Shown here piece by piece: positions 8,293 to 17,233 of a DNA stretch of 64,000 nucleotides; position 1 is the first letter of the stretch; the number at the start of each line of letters is the position of its first letter. The DNA is taken from assembly GCF_000374185.1 (NCBI RefSeq), contig NZ_KB910518.1:2489687-2553686 (forward strand), given 5' to 3'. The DNA comes from Paenibacillus sp. HW567 (GTDB taxonomy: Bacteria > Bacillota > Bacilli > Paenibacillales > Paenibacillaceae). Position numbers and translations under genes: made by a program. Below the pieces are notes generated by a model. It was not told the origin of the DNA, did no database searches, and saw only the letters and a list, made by a program, of their open reading frames with translations.

Positions 8293-9513
8293 ATGAAGAT
8301 GAATAAGTTGTCGCTGCTTCAGCATCCGAAGCAAAGAAAGCTGCTGTTTAGCGCAGGGCTTAGCTGGATGTTCGATGCAATGGACGTGGGAATGATTTCT
8401 TTTGTGGTGGCGGCGCTTGCCAAGGAGTGGGGGCTGGGACCCGAAAGAATAGGATATTTAACGAGCATAAATTCTGTGGGCATGGCCGTAGGCGCTGCCG
8501 CAGCAGGCATTCTCGCCGACCGCTTCGGCCGTAAATCGGTCCTCCTGTGGACGTTGCTGATTTTCTCCATAGCAAGCGGATTGTCAGCTTTTGCCGCAGG
8601 GTATGCGGTGCTGTGTGTGCTGCGTTTTGTGGCCGGCGTCGGGCTCGGCGGAGAGCTGCCGGTTGCTTCGACGCTGGTATCCGAGAGTATGCCGGCGAAG
8701 GACAGAGGACGGGCTGTAGTGCTGCTCGAAAGCTTCTGGGCGGCAGGCTGGATCGCATCGGCCCTGATCGCTTATTTCATTATTCCGGATTACGGCTGGA
8801 GAATCGCTTTTGCCATCGGGGCCGTTCCTGCCTTATACGCATTATATTTGCGGCGTGCTATTGAGGATTCCCCAAGGTTCACTGAGGTTAAAAAGAAGAC
8901 AACGGTTCCTTTGCGCAGCCGTATTGCTTCAGTCTGGTCAGCGGAACACCGCCGTTCGACGTTGATGCTCTGGATTCTGTGGTTTACGGTGGTCTTTTCC
9001 TATTACGGCATGTTTCTGTGGCTGCCTACGGTAATGGTCCTCAAAGGCTTCAGTCTGGTCAGAAGCTTTGAGTATGTGCTGATTATGACGCTGGCCCAGC
9101 TTCCGGGTTATTTTACAGCCGCCTATTTCATTGAGAAGTTCGGCCGTAAGTTCGTCCTTGTCATTTATCTGCTGCTTACGGCGATCAGCGCGGCCTGGTT
9201 CGGAAATGCGACTACCGAGGGAATGCTGATGGCAGCCGGAATCTGCTTGTCGTTCTTCAATCTGGGTGCCTGGGGCGGAATGTACGCCTATACACCGGAG
9301 CTGTACCCCACAGCGATCCGCTCGACGGGAACGGGCATGGCGGCCTCCTTCGGGCGGATTGGCGGGATTATCGCACCTTCGCTGGTGGGTGTGCTGGTAG
9401 GCAAATCTATCGGCATCGGGTCAATTTTTTTGCTGTTTTTTGCCACGATTATTATCGGTGCGCTTGCGGTGCTCTTCCTTGGTAAAGAGACGAAGGGAAC
9501 CGAGCTGACCTAA
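8293..9513 (+). CDS. niaP: MFS transporter, NiaP-like (niacin) or related organic-acid carrier
   Basis: This 406-residue, 12-helix major facilitator protein belongs to the sugar/AAHS-like branch. The segments GLSWMFDAMDVGMISFVVAAL, ILADRFGRKSVLL, GVGLGGELPVASTLVSE and LLESFWAAGWIASALIAYF closely resemble Bacillus subtilis NiaP (YceI) as I remember it. The A-motif DRFGRK is between helices 2 and 3. It is therefore probably a nicotinate/nicotinamide importer, but related carriers move aromatic acids and substrate assignment is not certain. The ATG follows AGGAAGAGGTG. A terminator follows. Confidence 0.8.
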   Translation: MKMNKLSLLQHPKQRKLLFSAGLSWMFDAMDVGMISFVVAALAKEWGLGPERIGYLTSINSVGMAVGAAAAGILADRFGRKSVLLWTLLIFSIASGLSAFAAGYAVLCVLRFVAGVGLGGELPVASTLVSESMPAKDRGRAVVLLESFWAAGWIASALIAYFIIPDYGWRIAFAIGAVPALYALYLRRAIEDSPRFTEVKKKTTVPLRSRIASVWSAEHRRSTLMLWILWFTVVFSYYGMFLWLPTVMVLKGFSLVRSFEYVLIMTLAQLPGYFTAAYFIEKFGRKFVLVIYLLLTAISAAWFGNATTEGMLMAAGICLSFFNLGAWGGMYAYTPELYPTAIRSTGTGMAASFGRIGGIIAPSLVGVLVGKSIGIGSIFLLFFATIIIGALAVLFLGKETKGTELT

Positions 9514-9610
9514 GAGCTGGCGGAGATGTCATCTACTTGATGTTCATCCGGCAAGAATGCTAATATTAGTAATGAATTGTAGACTGGATAACGTAATGCG
9601 AGACGAACAA

Positions 9611-9648
9611 GACGGTTCCTTCACAACTGTGAACAGGACCGTTTTTTC
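9611..9648 (+). terminator. Intrinsic terminator after the MFS gene
   Basis: An imperfect stem (ACGGTTCCTTCAC with GTGAACAGGACCGT) is followed by TTTTTT. It separates the transporter from the TerB/ATPase/helicase module, which therefore needs its own promoter within the next 60 bases or relies on read-through. Confidence 0.75.
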
Positions 9649-9711
9649 ATAAAGCCGGATTGGCCGGCAGCTTGGAAATAAGTCTGCCGGCGTGTGAATG
9701 GGGGGAGAGCT

Positions 9712-11337
9712 ATGAAGAGAAACGGGGAAGGGCTGCACTTTACGGAGCTGGTATGGGAGAGCACAGAGCAGAATCTGCCGATTCCAGCCCGGAATTCCGC
9801 AGATGCGGCAATACCCAAATCTCCGGCTGCCAGAGAAAAGAAGAAAGCGCCCGAAGAAACTACAGTACAGCTACAGCTATGGGATATGGAAGAAACGCAG
9901 GAGCCTGTGACGACAACAGAGAGTGAGTTTGTAATGCGCGCAAGGGAGCTTGTGGACCGCAAGGAAGCTGCGGCGTTATTTGTTCCATTTAAAAGCTATT
10001 GGCCGACCTATGGACATATGACGGGAGCGCAGAGCCGGTGGTATTTCTTTTGGCGGGAAGAAGTTAGGCAGGGCAGATACCTGAAGACCGATCTTTCGTA
10101 CATCTTCTTGCATGTCTATGAGCTTATTAACGGGGTAGGCTGGGACGTCCCTGAGGAGGGCTATAGACAGTTGAATCTGATCTGGGAGGCGTACCGGGAT
10201 CAGTATAAACGTCTGGATCAATATCTTGGCGGCTGGATTGCGGATTTTTCGTTTGTGCATCATTTGGAGGTTCCACTCTCGGGAATTGTTGCCCGTACGC
10301 GCGGTCTCGCCGGCGATCTGGCCGAGCTGGAATTAATGCGCTGTCTCTCGGCTGCCCCGGAGCAGTTGACCTTTGAAGTGCTGACGGTAATGTCGGACTA
10401 TGATATCAGCAAATCCAAATTCTATATCGGTGACGGTAAAACGGCAGCGGAACGTTATATTCCCCAGGTGGTTGCACTCATTGACGCCTATGTGGCGCGG
10501 AAGCACGGTTCGAATCTGATCGGCATGTTCCCGCCGGGTCCGGCGGTGACCCGGGAGCGTTACCTGTTCCGCAGCGCCGTCTATGATATTTCATTATATG
10601 GGTATTCTGTACTTGTGCCAGTAGTGCGGATCAGCAAATCGCCTCCGCTGCGCAGTCTGATCACACGTCTGTTCCGGCTGACTGAGAATAAGCTGCGTGA
10701 GCTGCTGGGCTTCCGGGGCAGACTCAAGGACGTTCGGGTCGATGCGGATATGGAGGATCTGGTCACACGGTTTCTGAAGCGCGAATTCCGCAAAGCGGAG
10801 CAGGAGGAGAAGGGGCCGGCAGTGGTCATCGACCAGCAAAAGCTGGAGCGCCTGCAAAGCGACTCAGAAATCGTGCGTACAATGCTCACGGTAGAAGAGG
10901 TCACAGGGCTGGACGACAGCGGGTACGAAACGGAAGCTGCTGAAACCTGGGCCCGCGCCGGTTCGTCGGCAGAAGGAACCCTCGAAGCCGCAGGCGCTGT
11001 AAGTGATGAAGACGATGGGGAGCCGCCGGTTGAATCATTGGAGTGTGCTGTACCGGCTACAGAAGAGCATTTTCATAGCCCCGGTGACAGCGCCGCTGCG
11101 CTATGGAAGCCACTCGCGGCTGCGCTGACCCCCTTGCAGCGGGCTGTAGTGCTTGCCCTCGCCGCAGGAGAGGGTTCCACAGAAGTACATAATCTGGCTG
11201 CTGCCGGAGGTACTATGCCGGAGCTGCTGTTTGATGAGATCAATGAAATTGCCATGGATCTGCTCGGGGATTTGCTGATTGACGGTGAAGAGCTGAACGG
11301 GGAGTATGTGCCAATGCTGCATTACTTAATGGGGTGA
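9712..11337 (+). CDS. TerB_N / TerB_C domain protein, first gene of a BREX-like three-gene module
   Basis: This 541-residue soluble protein has a variable charged leader (1-70), then a TerB_N domain from about residue 75 to 290 with the typical RWYFFWREEVRQGRYLKTDL-type core at 109 and following residues. A helical middle contains a long acidic linker (about 385-450). The last 85 residues look like TerB_C (ALTPLQRAVVLALAAG ... MPELLFDEINEIAMDLLGDLLID). The central TerB domain itself is not obvious. TerB_N/TerB_C proteins have been tied by comparative genomics to stress and phage-defence-like systems. The start at 9712 follows GGGGGGAGAG; the ATG at 9694 is upstream of it. The next gene starts 7 bases after the stop. 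Confidence 0.82.
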   Translation: MKRNGEGLHFTELVWESTEQNLPIPARNSADAAIPKSPAAREKKKAPEETTVQLQLWDMEETQEPVTTTESEFVMRARELVDRKEAAALFVPFKSYWPTYGHMTGAQSRWYFFWREEVRQGRYLKTDLSYIFLHVYELINGVGWDVPEEGYRQLNLIWEAYRDQYKRLDQYLGGWIADFSFVHHLEVPLSGIVARTRGLAGDLAELELMRCLSAAPEQLTFEVLTVMSDYDISKSKFYIGDGKTAAERYIPQVVALIDAYVARKHGSNLIGMFPPGPAVTRERYLFRSAVYDISLYGYSVLVPVVRISKSPPLRSLITRLFRLTENKLRELLGFRGRLKDVRVDADMEDLVTRFLKREFRKAEQEEKGPAVVIDQQKLERLQSDSEIVRTMLTVEEVTGLDDSGYETEAAETWARAGSSAEGTLEAAGAVSDEDDGEPPVESLECAVPATEEHFHSPGDSAAALWKPLAAALTPLQRAVVLALAAGEGSTEVHNLAAAGGTMPELLFDEINEIAMDLLGDLLIDGEELNGEYVPMLHYLMG

Positions 11338-11344
11338 AGGATAA

Positions 11345-12664
11345 ATGAATGAACTGAAAATACCGAAACGGATAACGACAGCGCTGGTGAACTCACTGAC
11401 TGCGGGAGTCGTGCCGCGTATCGGACTGGAGCATATCGCCGTCGGCCGCCGTCCAGAGGTGGAGGCGATCCTTCGGGATATGGACAATATCGCCGAAGGT
11501 GGAGCCGCCTTCAAGCTGATTACCGGCAAATTCGGCAGCGGCAAAAGCTTTTTGCTGCAGATCATCCGCAACTATGCGATGGACCGGGATTTTGTAGTTG
11601 CCGATGCCGACCTGTCGCCGGAGCGGCGGCTTGTGGGCACCAAAGGCCAGGGGCTGGGCACCTACCGTGAGCTGATGAGTCACCTGTCAACGCGCACACG
11701 CCCGGACGGAGGGGCGCTGGAGATTATGCTGCAGAAGTGGATTGTTACGCTTCAGCAGGCCGTTATGCAGGAGAAGGGCTATGGACCGGACTCCCCGCAG
11801 CTCGGAGAAGAGGTTGAGCAGCGAATCTACACGGTAGCTTCGGAGATGCGTGGCCTGGTGCACGGGTTTGATTTTGCCAAGGTGCTGGCATCCTACTGGA
11901 ATGGACATAAGCTTGCGGATGATGATCTGAAGCAGGATTCTCTGCGCTGGCTGCGCGGTGAATTCGCAACCCGTACCGAAGCGCGTAAGGCGCTGAATGT
12001 GGGTGTCATTATTGATGATGACAACTGGTACGATTATATGAAGCTATGGGCCGAATTCACCGGCGCAATCGGCTATAAAGGGCTGCTGCTGTTCATTGAC
12101 GAAGGCGTGAATCTCTATAAGATCACCAACAGCATCTCCCGCCAGAGCAATTACGAGAAGCTGCTGACTATGTTCAATGATACGATGCAGGGCAAAGCGG
12201 AGCGGCTGGGCATCTTCATCGGGGGAACGCCACAGTTCGTTGAAGATGGCCGGCGCGGATTGTTCAGCTATGAAGCGTTGCGTTCGCGTCTGGTAGCCGG
12301 ACGTTACGGCGGAGCGGGGCTGAACAATTTCACCGGGCCGATTATAGCGCTGGACATGCTCTCCCATGAGGAGATTCTGGTGCTGCTGCAAAAGCTGCGG
12401 GGGATTCATGCCCTGCATTACGGCTATGAAGCCAGACTGACACAGGAACAACTGGTGCATTTCATGGAGGAAGCTGTGGGCAGGCTTGGCGCAGATGAGC
12501 TGCTCACCGCGCGCGAGGTGGTTCGCGATTTCATGGATCTGCTGCATACCCTGCACCAGCATCCGGAGATTTCGTTCGAGAAGCTCGTTGGCGAGCGTAC
12601 TCCGAAGCCAGCCGGGACAGAGACAAATGAACTGGACGGCTTCCTTGCGGAGTTTGACCTATGA
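11345..12664 (+). CDS. BrxD-like P-loop ATPase (BrxC/BrxD, formerly DUF2791)
   Basis: This 439-residue AAA-like ATPase has Walker A GKFGSGKS at residues 61-68 and Walker B LLLFIDEG with D252/E253. The opening (IPKRITTALVNSLTAGVVPRIG, then IAVGR) and the segment FDFAKVLASYWNGH match the BrxC/BrxD family. In BREX type 2 loci, brxD is followed by the helicase brxHI, as here. No PglX, PglZ, PglW or PglY gene is near. The ATP-dependent role is unknown; by analogy it could load the helicase or move on DNA. The start follows a GGGGTGAAGG sequence overlapping the previous stop. Its stop overlaps the helicase start by 4 bases (ATGA). Confidence 0.85.
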   Translation: MNELKIPKRITTALVNSLTAGVVPRIGLEHIAVGRRPEVEAILRDMDNIAEGGAAFKLITGKFGSGKSFLLQIIRNYAMDRDFVVADADLSPERRLVGTKGQGLGTYRELMSHLSTRTRPDGGALEIMLQKWIVTLQQAVMQEKGYGPDSPQLGEEVEQRIYTVASEMRGLVHGFDFAKVLASYWNGHKLADDDLKQDSLRWLRGEFATRTEARKALNVGVIIDDDNWYDYMKLWAEFTGAIGYKGLLLFIDEGVNLYKITNSISRQSNYEKLLTMFNDTMQGKAERLGIFIGGTPQFVEDGRRGLFSYEALRSRLVAGRYGGAGLNNFTGPIIALDMLSHEEILVLLQKLRGIHALHYGYEARLTQEQLVHFMEEAVGRLGADELLTAREVVRDFMDLLHTLHQHPEISFEKLVGERTPKPAGTETNELDGFLAEFDL

Positions 12665-14856
12665 GCAGCAATCCGTTCTACAGGCTGGCTCCATTTATAA
12701 AAGAGTTCATCTATAAGAACCGCTGGGAGACCTTGCGGGAGGCCCAGGTGGATGCCTGCCGGGTGCTGTTCGATACCCCGCATCATCTGCTGATCGCCTC
12801 GGGTACGGCTTCGGGCAAGACGGAGGCCGCTTTTTTTCCGGCGCTTACTGAGCTGTATGAACAGCCGTCCGCCTCGGTGGGCATTCTCTATATTGCGCCG
12901 CTTAAGGCGCTGATCAATGACCAATTCACCCGGCTGAATGATCTGCTGCGCGAAGGCCACATCCCCGTCTGGCATTGGCACGGCGATGTGCCCCAGGCGG
13001 ATAAGAGCAAGCTGGTGCAGAACCCTTCGGGGGTGCTGCAGATCACCCCGGAATCGCTGGAAGGGCTGCTGATGAACCGGCCGAACGCCATTCCGGCGCT
13101 GTTCCATGATCTGCGGTTCATCATCATTGACGAGGTGCACGCCTTCATGGGCGCTGACCGCGGCATCCAGGTCCTGAGCCAGCTTGCACGGATCTCGCGC
13201 ATGGCCGGGTGCCATCCCCGGCGGATCGGACTTTCGGCTACGCTGAGCGATTACGCTTCCGTGACGGAGTGGCTCGCCGCCGGGACCCGCGAGAGCGTGG
13301 AGGTCTCCGCGCCGCAGGGCGGACGGAAGCTGCGCCTGAGCGTAGAGCACTTTTCCTTCCCGGATGCGCGGGACGAGCAGCAGGCGGAGCATCTGGAGCG
13401 GGCAAAGCAAGCTTACCACGGCTTCATTTATGACCACACGCACCTGAAGAAGGCGCTAATCTTCACCAACAGCCGCTCGGATGCCGAGGAGGCGATTCTG
13501 GAGATGCGCCGCCTTGCTGCGAAGCGCGGGGAGCGCGATGTGTTCTACGTGCATCACGGGAGCATCTCCGCGATGCTGCGTGAAGAGACGGAGGCCGCGC
13601 TCCGGCAAGGCTCCGGTCCCGCGGTGGCTGCAGCGACGCTGACGCTGGAGCTGGGGATTGACCTTGGCGAGCTGGAGCGGGTGCTGCAGATCGGCGCGCC
13701 GTATAGCTGCGCCAGCTTCGTCCAGCGGCTGGGACGCTCCGGCCGGCGGGGCGACGCCGCCTCCGAGATGATCTTCGTCACACCGGAGGAAGAGGACGAG
13801 GAAGCGCAGCTTCCGGCACGGATGCCTTGGACGCTGCTGCGGGCAATCGCGGTGATCGAGCTGTACGTGCGCGAGAAATGGGTGGAGCCGCTGGTAGTAC
13901 GGCAACTGCCCGTAGGCCTGCTGTACCATCAGACGATGAGCATCTTGAAGAGCATGGGCGAAGCCGAACCTGAGGACCTGAAGGAGGCCGTCCTGAGTCT
14001 GCCTTCCTTCCAGAGCATCGACCCTGCGGATTATGATGCCTTCATGGAATATATGCTTGGCATGGGGCATATTGAGGTTATGGATGAAGGGGGCCTGCTG
14101 ATCGGCATGGCCGGCGAGAAGATCGTTAATAACTTCCGCTTCTATGCTGTATTTAAAGACGATGAGGAGCATGTGGTCTACAACGGCACGGAGGAGATCG
14201 GTTCGATTACCACAGTGCCGCCGCCGGGCTACTGCTTCACGCTGGCCGGTAAGCTGTGGAAGGTGGAAGAGGTGGACAACCGCCACAAGGCAGTGTACGT
14301 CAAGGGCTCGCGCGGCAAGGTCGATACCTTGTGGGTTGGCGGAGGCGGGGATGTGCATACGCGCATTATGACCAAAATCCGCGAGGTGCTGGGAGCAACT
14401 GCACTGTACCCATACCTGGCGCCAAGTGCGGCAGCAAGGCTGGAGCGTGCCCGCCGTCTGGCGAAGGAGAGCGGGCTGCTGACCCATTCCGTCCTTCCCG
14501 CAGGCGGCGACTCCATGTTCATTCTGCCTTGGGCGGGAAGCCGGCAGTTCCGTACGCTGGAGCGTCTGCTCAAAAATAATTTGAAAGACCGGCTGGGCCT
14601 GCGTTCTGTTACTCCAATGGAGCCCTATTACATGGTAGTCGCCGGAAAGGCGGATTGGGAGACGCTGGAGGAAGAGATTATCGCTGAAGCAACAACCGTG
14701 TCAGACCCCGTAGCTCTGCTGGGACCGGATGAAGCGCCTTACCTGGGCAAATATGACGAATTTATCCCGCATGACCTGCTGCGCAAAGCTTTTTCACTCG
14801 ACGGACTGGATGTTCCAGGTTTGCTGGGTGTGTTAAGGCAATGGCGGAAGAACTAA
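12661..14856 (+). CDS. BrxHI/Lhr-like DEAD/DEAH superfamily 2 helicase
   Basis: This 731-residue SF2 helicase has motif I SGTASGKT ending at residue 54 (K53), motif II DEVH at 157-160, motif III SATLSDYASV near 195, and motif VI QRLGRSGRRG at 355-364. The C-terminal half (about 400-731) is not a canonical helicase core and resembles the extra domains of Lhr/BrxHI-type proteins. The likely role is ATP-driven DNA or RNA unwinding in concert with the adjacent ATPase. It is the last gene of the module, translationally coupled to the ATPase gene and followed by a hairpin. Reverse-frame open frames across it are shadows of its GC-rich coding sequence. Confidence 0.88.
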   Translation: MSSNPFYRLAPFIKEFIYKNRWETLREAQVDACRVLFDTPHHLLIASGTASGKTEAAFFPALTELYEQPSASVGILYIAPLKALINDQFTRLNDLLREGHIPVWHWHGDVPQADKSKLVQNPSGVLQITPESLEGLLMNRPNAIPALFHDLRFIIIDEVHAFMGADRGIQVLSQLARISRMAGCHPRRIGLSATLSDYASVTEWLAAGTRESVEVSAPQGGRKLRLSVEHFSFPDARDEQQAEHLERAKQAYHGFIYDHTHLKKALIFTNSRSDAEEAILEMRRLAAKRGERDVFYVHHGSISAMLREETEAALRQGSGPAVAAATLTLELGIDLGELERVLQIGAPYSCASFVQRLGRSGRRGDAASEMIFVTPEEEDEEAQLPARMPWTLLRAIAVIELYVREKWVEPLVVRQLPVGLLYHQTMSILKSMGEAEPEDLKEAVLSLPSFQSIDPADYDAFMEYMLGMGHIEVMDEGGLLIGMAGEKIVNNFRFYAVFKDDEEHVVYNGTEEIGSITTVPPPGYCFTLAGKLWKVEEVDNRHKAVYVKGSRGKVDTLWVGGGGDVHTRIMTKIREVLGATALYPYLAPSAAARLERARRLAKESGLLTHSVLPAGGDSMFILPWAGSRQFRTLERLLKNNLKDRLGLRSVTPMEPYYMVVAGKADWETLEEEIIAEATTVSDPVALLGPDEAPYLGKYDEFIPHDLLRKAFSLDGLDVPGLLGVLRQWRKN

Positions 14857-14860
14857 AAAA

Positions 14861-14901
14861 GAAGCTGATGCCGATTTCAAAAACCGGTGTCAGCTTCCTT
14901 T
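14861..14901. terminator. Terminator after the helicase gene
   Basis: The arms GAAGCTGATGCCG and CCGGTGTCAGCTTC pair with two G-T wobbles around a short AT-rich loop. A short CCTTTT follows on the plus strand. It lies between convergent genes and may serve both. Confidence 0.65.
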
Positions 14902-14938
14902 TGGATAAAGATGTATACATTGGAATTGCTCCATCAGG

Positions 14939-15295
14939 CTAGATGTTGTTGAAGCTATTCCAAGTGTCAATACTGTTAATACTTCCATCATTAAAGAAAA
15001 TCACAGCGAGAACGATTATAGCAATTAGAATGGCATAAAGGATCGTGCCAATAATTCCGCAGACCAGTCCGGCAATCGCCATACCTTTGCCTTGCTCATA
15101 GCGGGTACGGATCTCCTTCAGGGAAATTGCTGAGAGAATGATGGCAACAATCCCGAATAAGAGGCCGACATATGGTGTTACTACCGCTAGAATACCAAGC
15201 ACCATAGCGGCAACAGATTTGCCGTTGGTCCGGGCTGGCGGGGGAGGTGGAGGATAATACTCCTGATTTCCAAATGGTGGGGGTTGATAACTCAT
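14939..15295 (-). CDS. DUF4190 small membrane protein with proline-rich N-terminus
   Basis: This 118-residue protein starts with a Pro/Tyr-rich cytoplasmic tail (YYPPPPPP) and then NGKSVAAMVLGILAVVTPYVGLL. Two membrane helices are separated by a basic loop (SLKEIRTRYEQGKGMAIAGLVCG). This is the layout of DUF4190 proteins, which are common in Gram-positive bacteria and often sit near envelope genes. No biochemical role is known to me. The ATG follows TAAAGGAGCTACT. It is monocistronic. Confidence 0.82.
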   Translation of the reverse strand: MSYQPPPFGNQEYYPPPPPPARTNGKSVAAMVLGILAVVTPYVGLLFGIVAIILSAISLKEIRTRYEQGKGMAIAGLVCGIIGTILYAILIAIIVLAVIFFNDGSINSIDTWNSFNNI

Positions 15296-15587
15296 GTAGT
15301 AGCTCCTTTAAAAGTTTTATTAGTCTGCGCTCCATTGTATTATATAATATTTGCCAAATGGAGATGTGCTCTTTTTTATATCGGCTGTTCTATGTAGTTC
15401 GTCCAGGCCCCTTCTTGATGCCCCGATCTTGTTCACCTCCTGTTCTGAGAGTGGCCCATCACCTGTATTTCTTCAATTTTACTATAAAATTCCGTTTATG
15501 GCCTCACCTTTATTTACCGGCCTTCAGAAAAGTTAAAAAAGCTGCCTTCCCGTCATGGTGCGACGTTCGTGCAGCCGGCTTGATCAA
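15296..15587. other. Intergenic stretch without a supported gene
   Basis: About 290 bases lie between the DUF4190 gene's start and the next small minus-strand gene. A minus-strand AGGAGGTGAACAAG is present near 15430, but it has no usable ATG, GTG or TTG at proper spacing. I see no convincing RNA gene or terminator. Confidence 0.5.
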
Positions 15588-15758
15588 TTAGGTTTCATTT
15601 TTGGTAACTCCATTTAAGCTTGGCACATAGTCGGCGGCTTTTTGATTACTGACCATCATCGGCTCTTCCGTAAAATGGGCCTGATCCCGCTGATTGTTTT
15701 TCTTATCGGCACGATTATTGGAGCGGTCCTTCTTGGGATCGGCACTATTTTTAGGCAT
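15588..15758 (-). CDS. Small hydrophilic protein of unknown function
   Basis: This 56-residue protein is rich in Lys, Asp and Asn (MPKNSADPKKDRSNNRADKK and then NNQRDQAHFTEEP). It has no membrane segment and is probably disordered in its first half. The start at 15758 follows GGAGGTGA at ideal spacing; the upstream ATG at 15773 is part of that site's leader. The strong ribosome binding site is the main evidence for the gene. I do not recognise the family; small Lys/Asn-rich proteins of this sort in sporulating Firmicutes are often spore-associated, but nothing here shows that. Confidence 0.6.
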   Translation of the reverse strand: MPKNSADPKKDRSNNRADKKNNQRDQAHFTEEPMMVSNQKAADYVPSLNGVTKNET

Positions 15759-15932
15759 ATCATTCACCTCCATCTCTGGACATAGTATGAGACCCCGGTT
15801 TGCATTTTATCCCAGAATCCGATACAGTTCCGCACGTTCACCTTGCTTGGAGCGCTTACGACACTATTTATCCTCGGGTTGACAGATACTGCTATACTAT
15901 ATGTACTAAATATTGCATAGCAGGTGACAATC

Positions 15933-16472
15933 ATGCCGGAAAAAACCAAGGTTGTTGAAGTTGTATCCTACGATCCCGCATGGAAAACGGAATTCAGCAG
16001 ACTTGAGGCTTGGATGCTTGAAATCGCCGGGGATCTTATCATTGCCGCTGAACATGTGGGCAGTACCTCTGTGGAAGGACTATCAGCCAAACCCGTCATT
16101 GATATTGATCTGGTGATGGAGAGCTACGATATTTTCCCGCAAATTGTGGAAAGGCTGGCGCAATACGGGTATGTGCATCAAGGTAATCTCGGCATTGAGG
16201 GCAGGGAGGCGTTCAAGCGGGAGCAGGAGGACCCGTTCATGAAATACCATCTGTACGTGTGCCCCAAGGACGGCAAGGGTTATTTGGAACATATCGCCTT
16301 CCGTGACTATCTGCGGACTCATCCAGAGGAGCGTTTGAAGTATGAGGAAGTGAAGCAACGGCTGGCGGAGCAATTCCGCTATGACATTGACAGCTACTGT
16401 GACGGCAAGACTGAGATAGTCAATTCCATTTTGAAAAAGTCGGGGAAACGGGCCGGTAATGACCATAATTAA
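15933..16472 (+). CDS. GrpB family protein (UPF0157, nucleotidyltransferase-like)
   Basis: This 179-residue protein has the GrpB signature HVGSTSVEGLSAKPVIDIDL, a nucleotidyltransferase-fold G-S ... D-x-D pattern near residues 35-55. Later segments HLYVCPKDGKGYLEHIAFRDYLR and KIEIV-like end also fit. Family members may have nucleotidyltransferase activity, but function is largely unknown; a few are fused to CoaE. The ATG at 15933 follows AGGTGA, which overlaps an upstream GTG at 15924, so ATG is preferred. A TTGACA occurs at 15879, but no good -10 is paired with it. Confidence 0.85.
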   Translation: MPEKTKVVEVVSYDPAWKTEFSRLEAWMLEIAGDLIIAAEHVGSTSVEGLSAKPVIDIDLVMESYDIFPQIVERLAQYGYVHQGNLGIEGREAFKREQEDPFMKYHLYVCPKDGKGYLEHIAFRDYLRTHPEERLKYEEVKQRLAEQFRYDIDSYCDGKTEIVNSILKKSGKRAGNDHN

Positions 16473-16561
16473 TGATTCTTTAAGGAACGGGAGGTACACT
16501 TTATTGTACTTGCAGTGATATGAATGAAGCTGCATCAGAATGGCTCTCGAGAGGATCACTT

Positions 16562-17233
16562 ATGAACAAAATATTGTTAATTGAAGATGAGAAGAATTTG
16601 GCCCGGTTCATAGAGCTTGAGCTGCAGCATGAGTCTTACTCGGTGACACAGGCTTATGATGGGCTTACAGGTCTGAGGCTGGCGGAGGAGGAAGCCTGGG
16701 ATATGATTCTGCTGGACGTTATGCTGCCGGGGCTAAACGGCATCGAGGTATGCCGGCGCATACGCAAGGTGAAGCAGACTCCGGTCATAATGATTACGGC
16801 AAGAGACGGGTTATCGGATACTATTGACGGGCTGGACAGCGGTGCAGATGATTACCTCGCCAAACCTTTTGCAATAGAGGAATTGCTGGCCCGGATGAGA
16901 TCCCTGTTCCGAAGATCGGGTTCCTTGAATGACGCTGAGCTGCTGGTGTGCCAGGATATCAAGCTGGATGCTCTCGGCCGGACCATGACCAAGGATGGGA
17001 CACCTGTTGAACTGACAAAACGTGAATTTGATATCCTCCTGGTGCTGATGCAGAACATGGGGCGGGTAATGACGCGCGAGATGCTGCTAGAGTCGGTATG
17101 GGGTTATGAATCGGATGTGGATATGAAGGTCGTCGATGTGTACATCAGCTATTTGAGAAGCAAAATTGATTCACCGAACCAGCCCAGCATCGTGCAGACC
17201 TTGCGCGGCCTGGGATACGTGATCCGTAAATGA
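16562..17233 (+). CDS. OmpR-family response regulator
   Basis: This 223-residue regulator has an N-terminal receiver (1-115: ILLIEDEKNLARF, phosphoacceptor in MILLDVMLPGLNG, conserved DYLAKPFAIEEL Lys) and a C-terminal winged helix (130-223, ending in VYISYLRSKID ... LRGLGYVIRK). The start at 16562 follows GAGAGGATC; the ATG at 16520 is upstream. The stop overlaps the kinase start by 4 bases, so the pair is translationally coupled. The target genes are not adjacent in an obvious way, so the stimulus is unknown. Confidence 0.93.
   Translation: MNKILLIEDEKNLARFIELELQHESYSVTQAYDGLTGLRLAEEEAWDMILLDVMLPGLNGIEVCRRIRKVKQTPVIMITARDGLSDTIDGLDSGADDYLAKPFAIEELLARMRSLFRRSGSLNDAELLVCQDIKLDALGRTMTKDGTPVELTKREFDILLVLMQNMGRVMTREMLLESVWGYESDVDMKVVDVYISYLRSKIDSPNQPSIVQTLRGLGYVIRK

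Noticed and set aside
12424..14487. Long minus-strand open frames of about 340 residues across the ATPase and helicase genes
   Set aside because: They are shadows of GC-rich coding sequence; they have no ribosome binding sites and low-complexity, Gln/His/Arg-rich translations, while the plus-strand frames carry complete helicase motifs.
15320..15436. Small minus-strand frame preceded by AGGAGG
   Set aside because: The only start, GTG, overlaps the ribosome binding site, and the properly spaced codon is ATC. It may be a rare start but cannot be supported.
15879..15907. TTGACA considered as the GrpB promoter
   Set aside because: No acceptable -10 occurs at 16-18 bases; the nearest TATACT is only 8 bases away.
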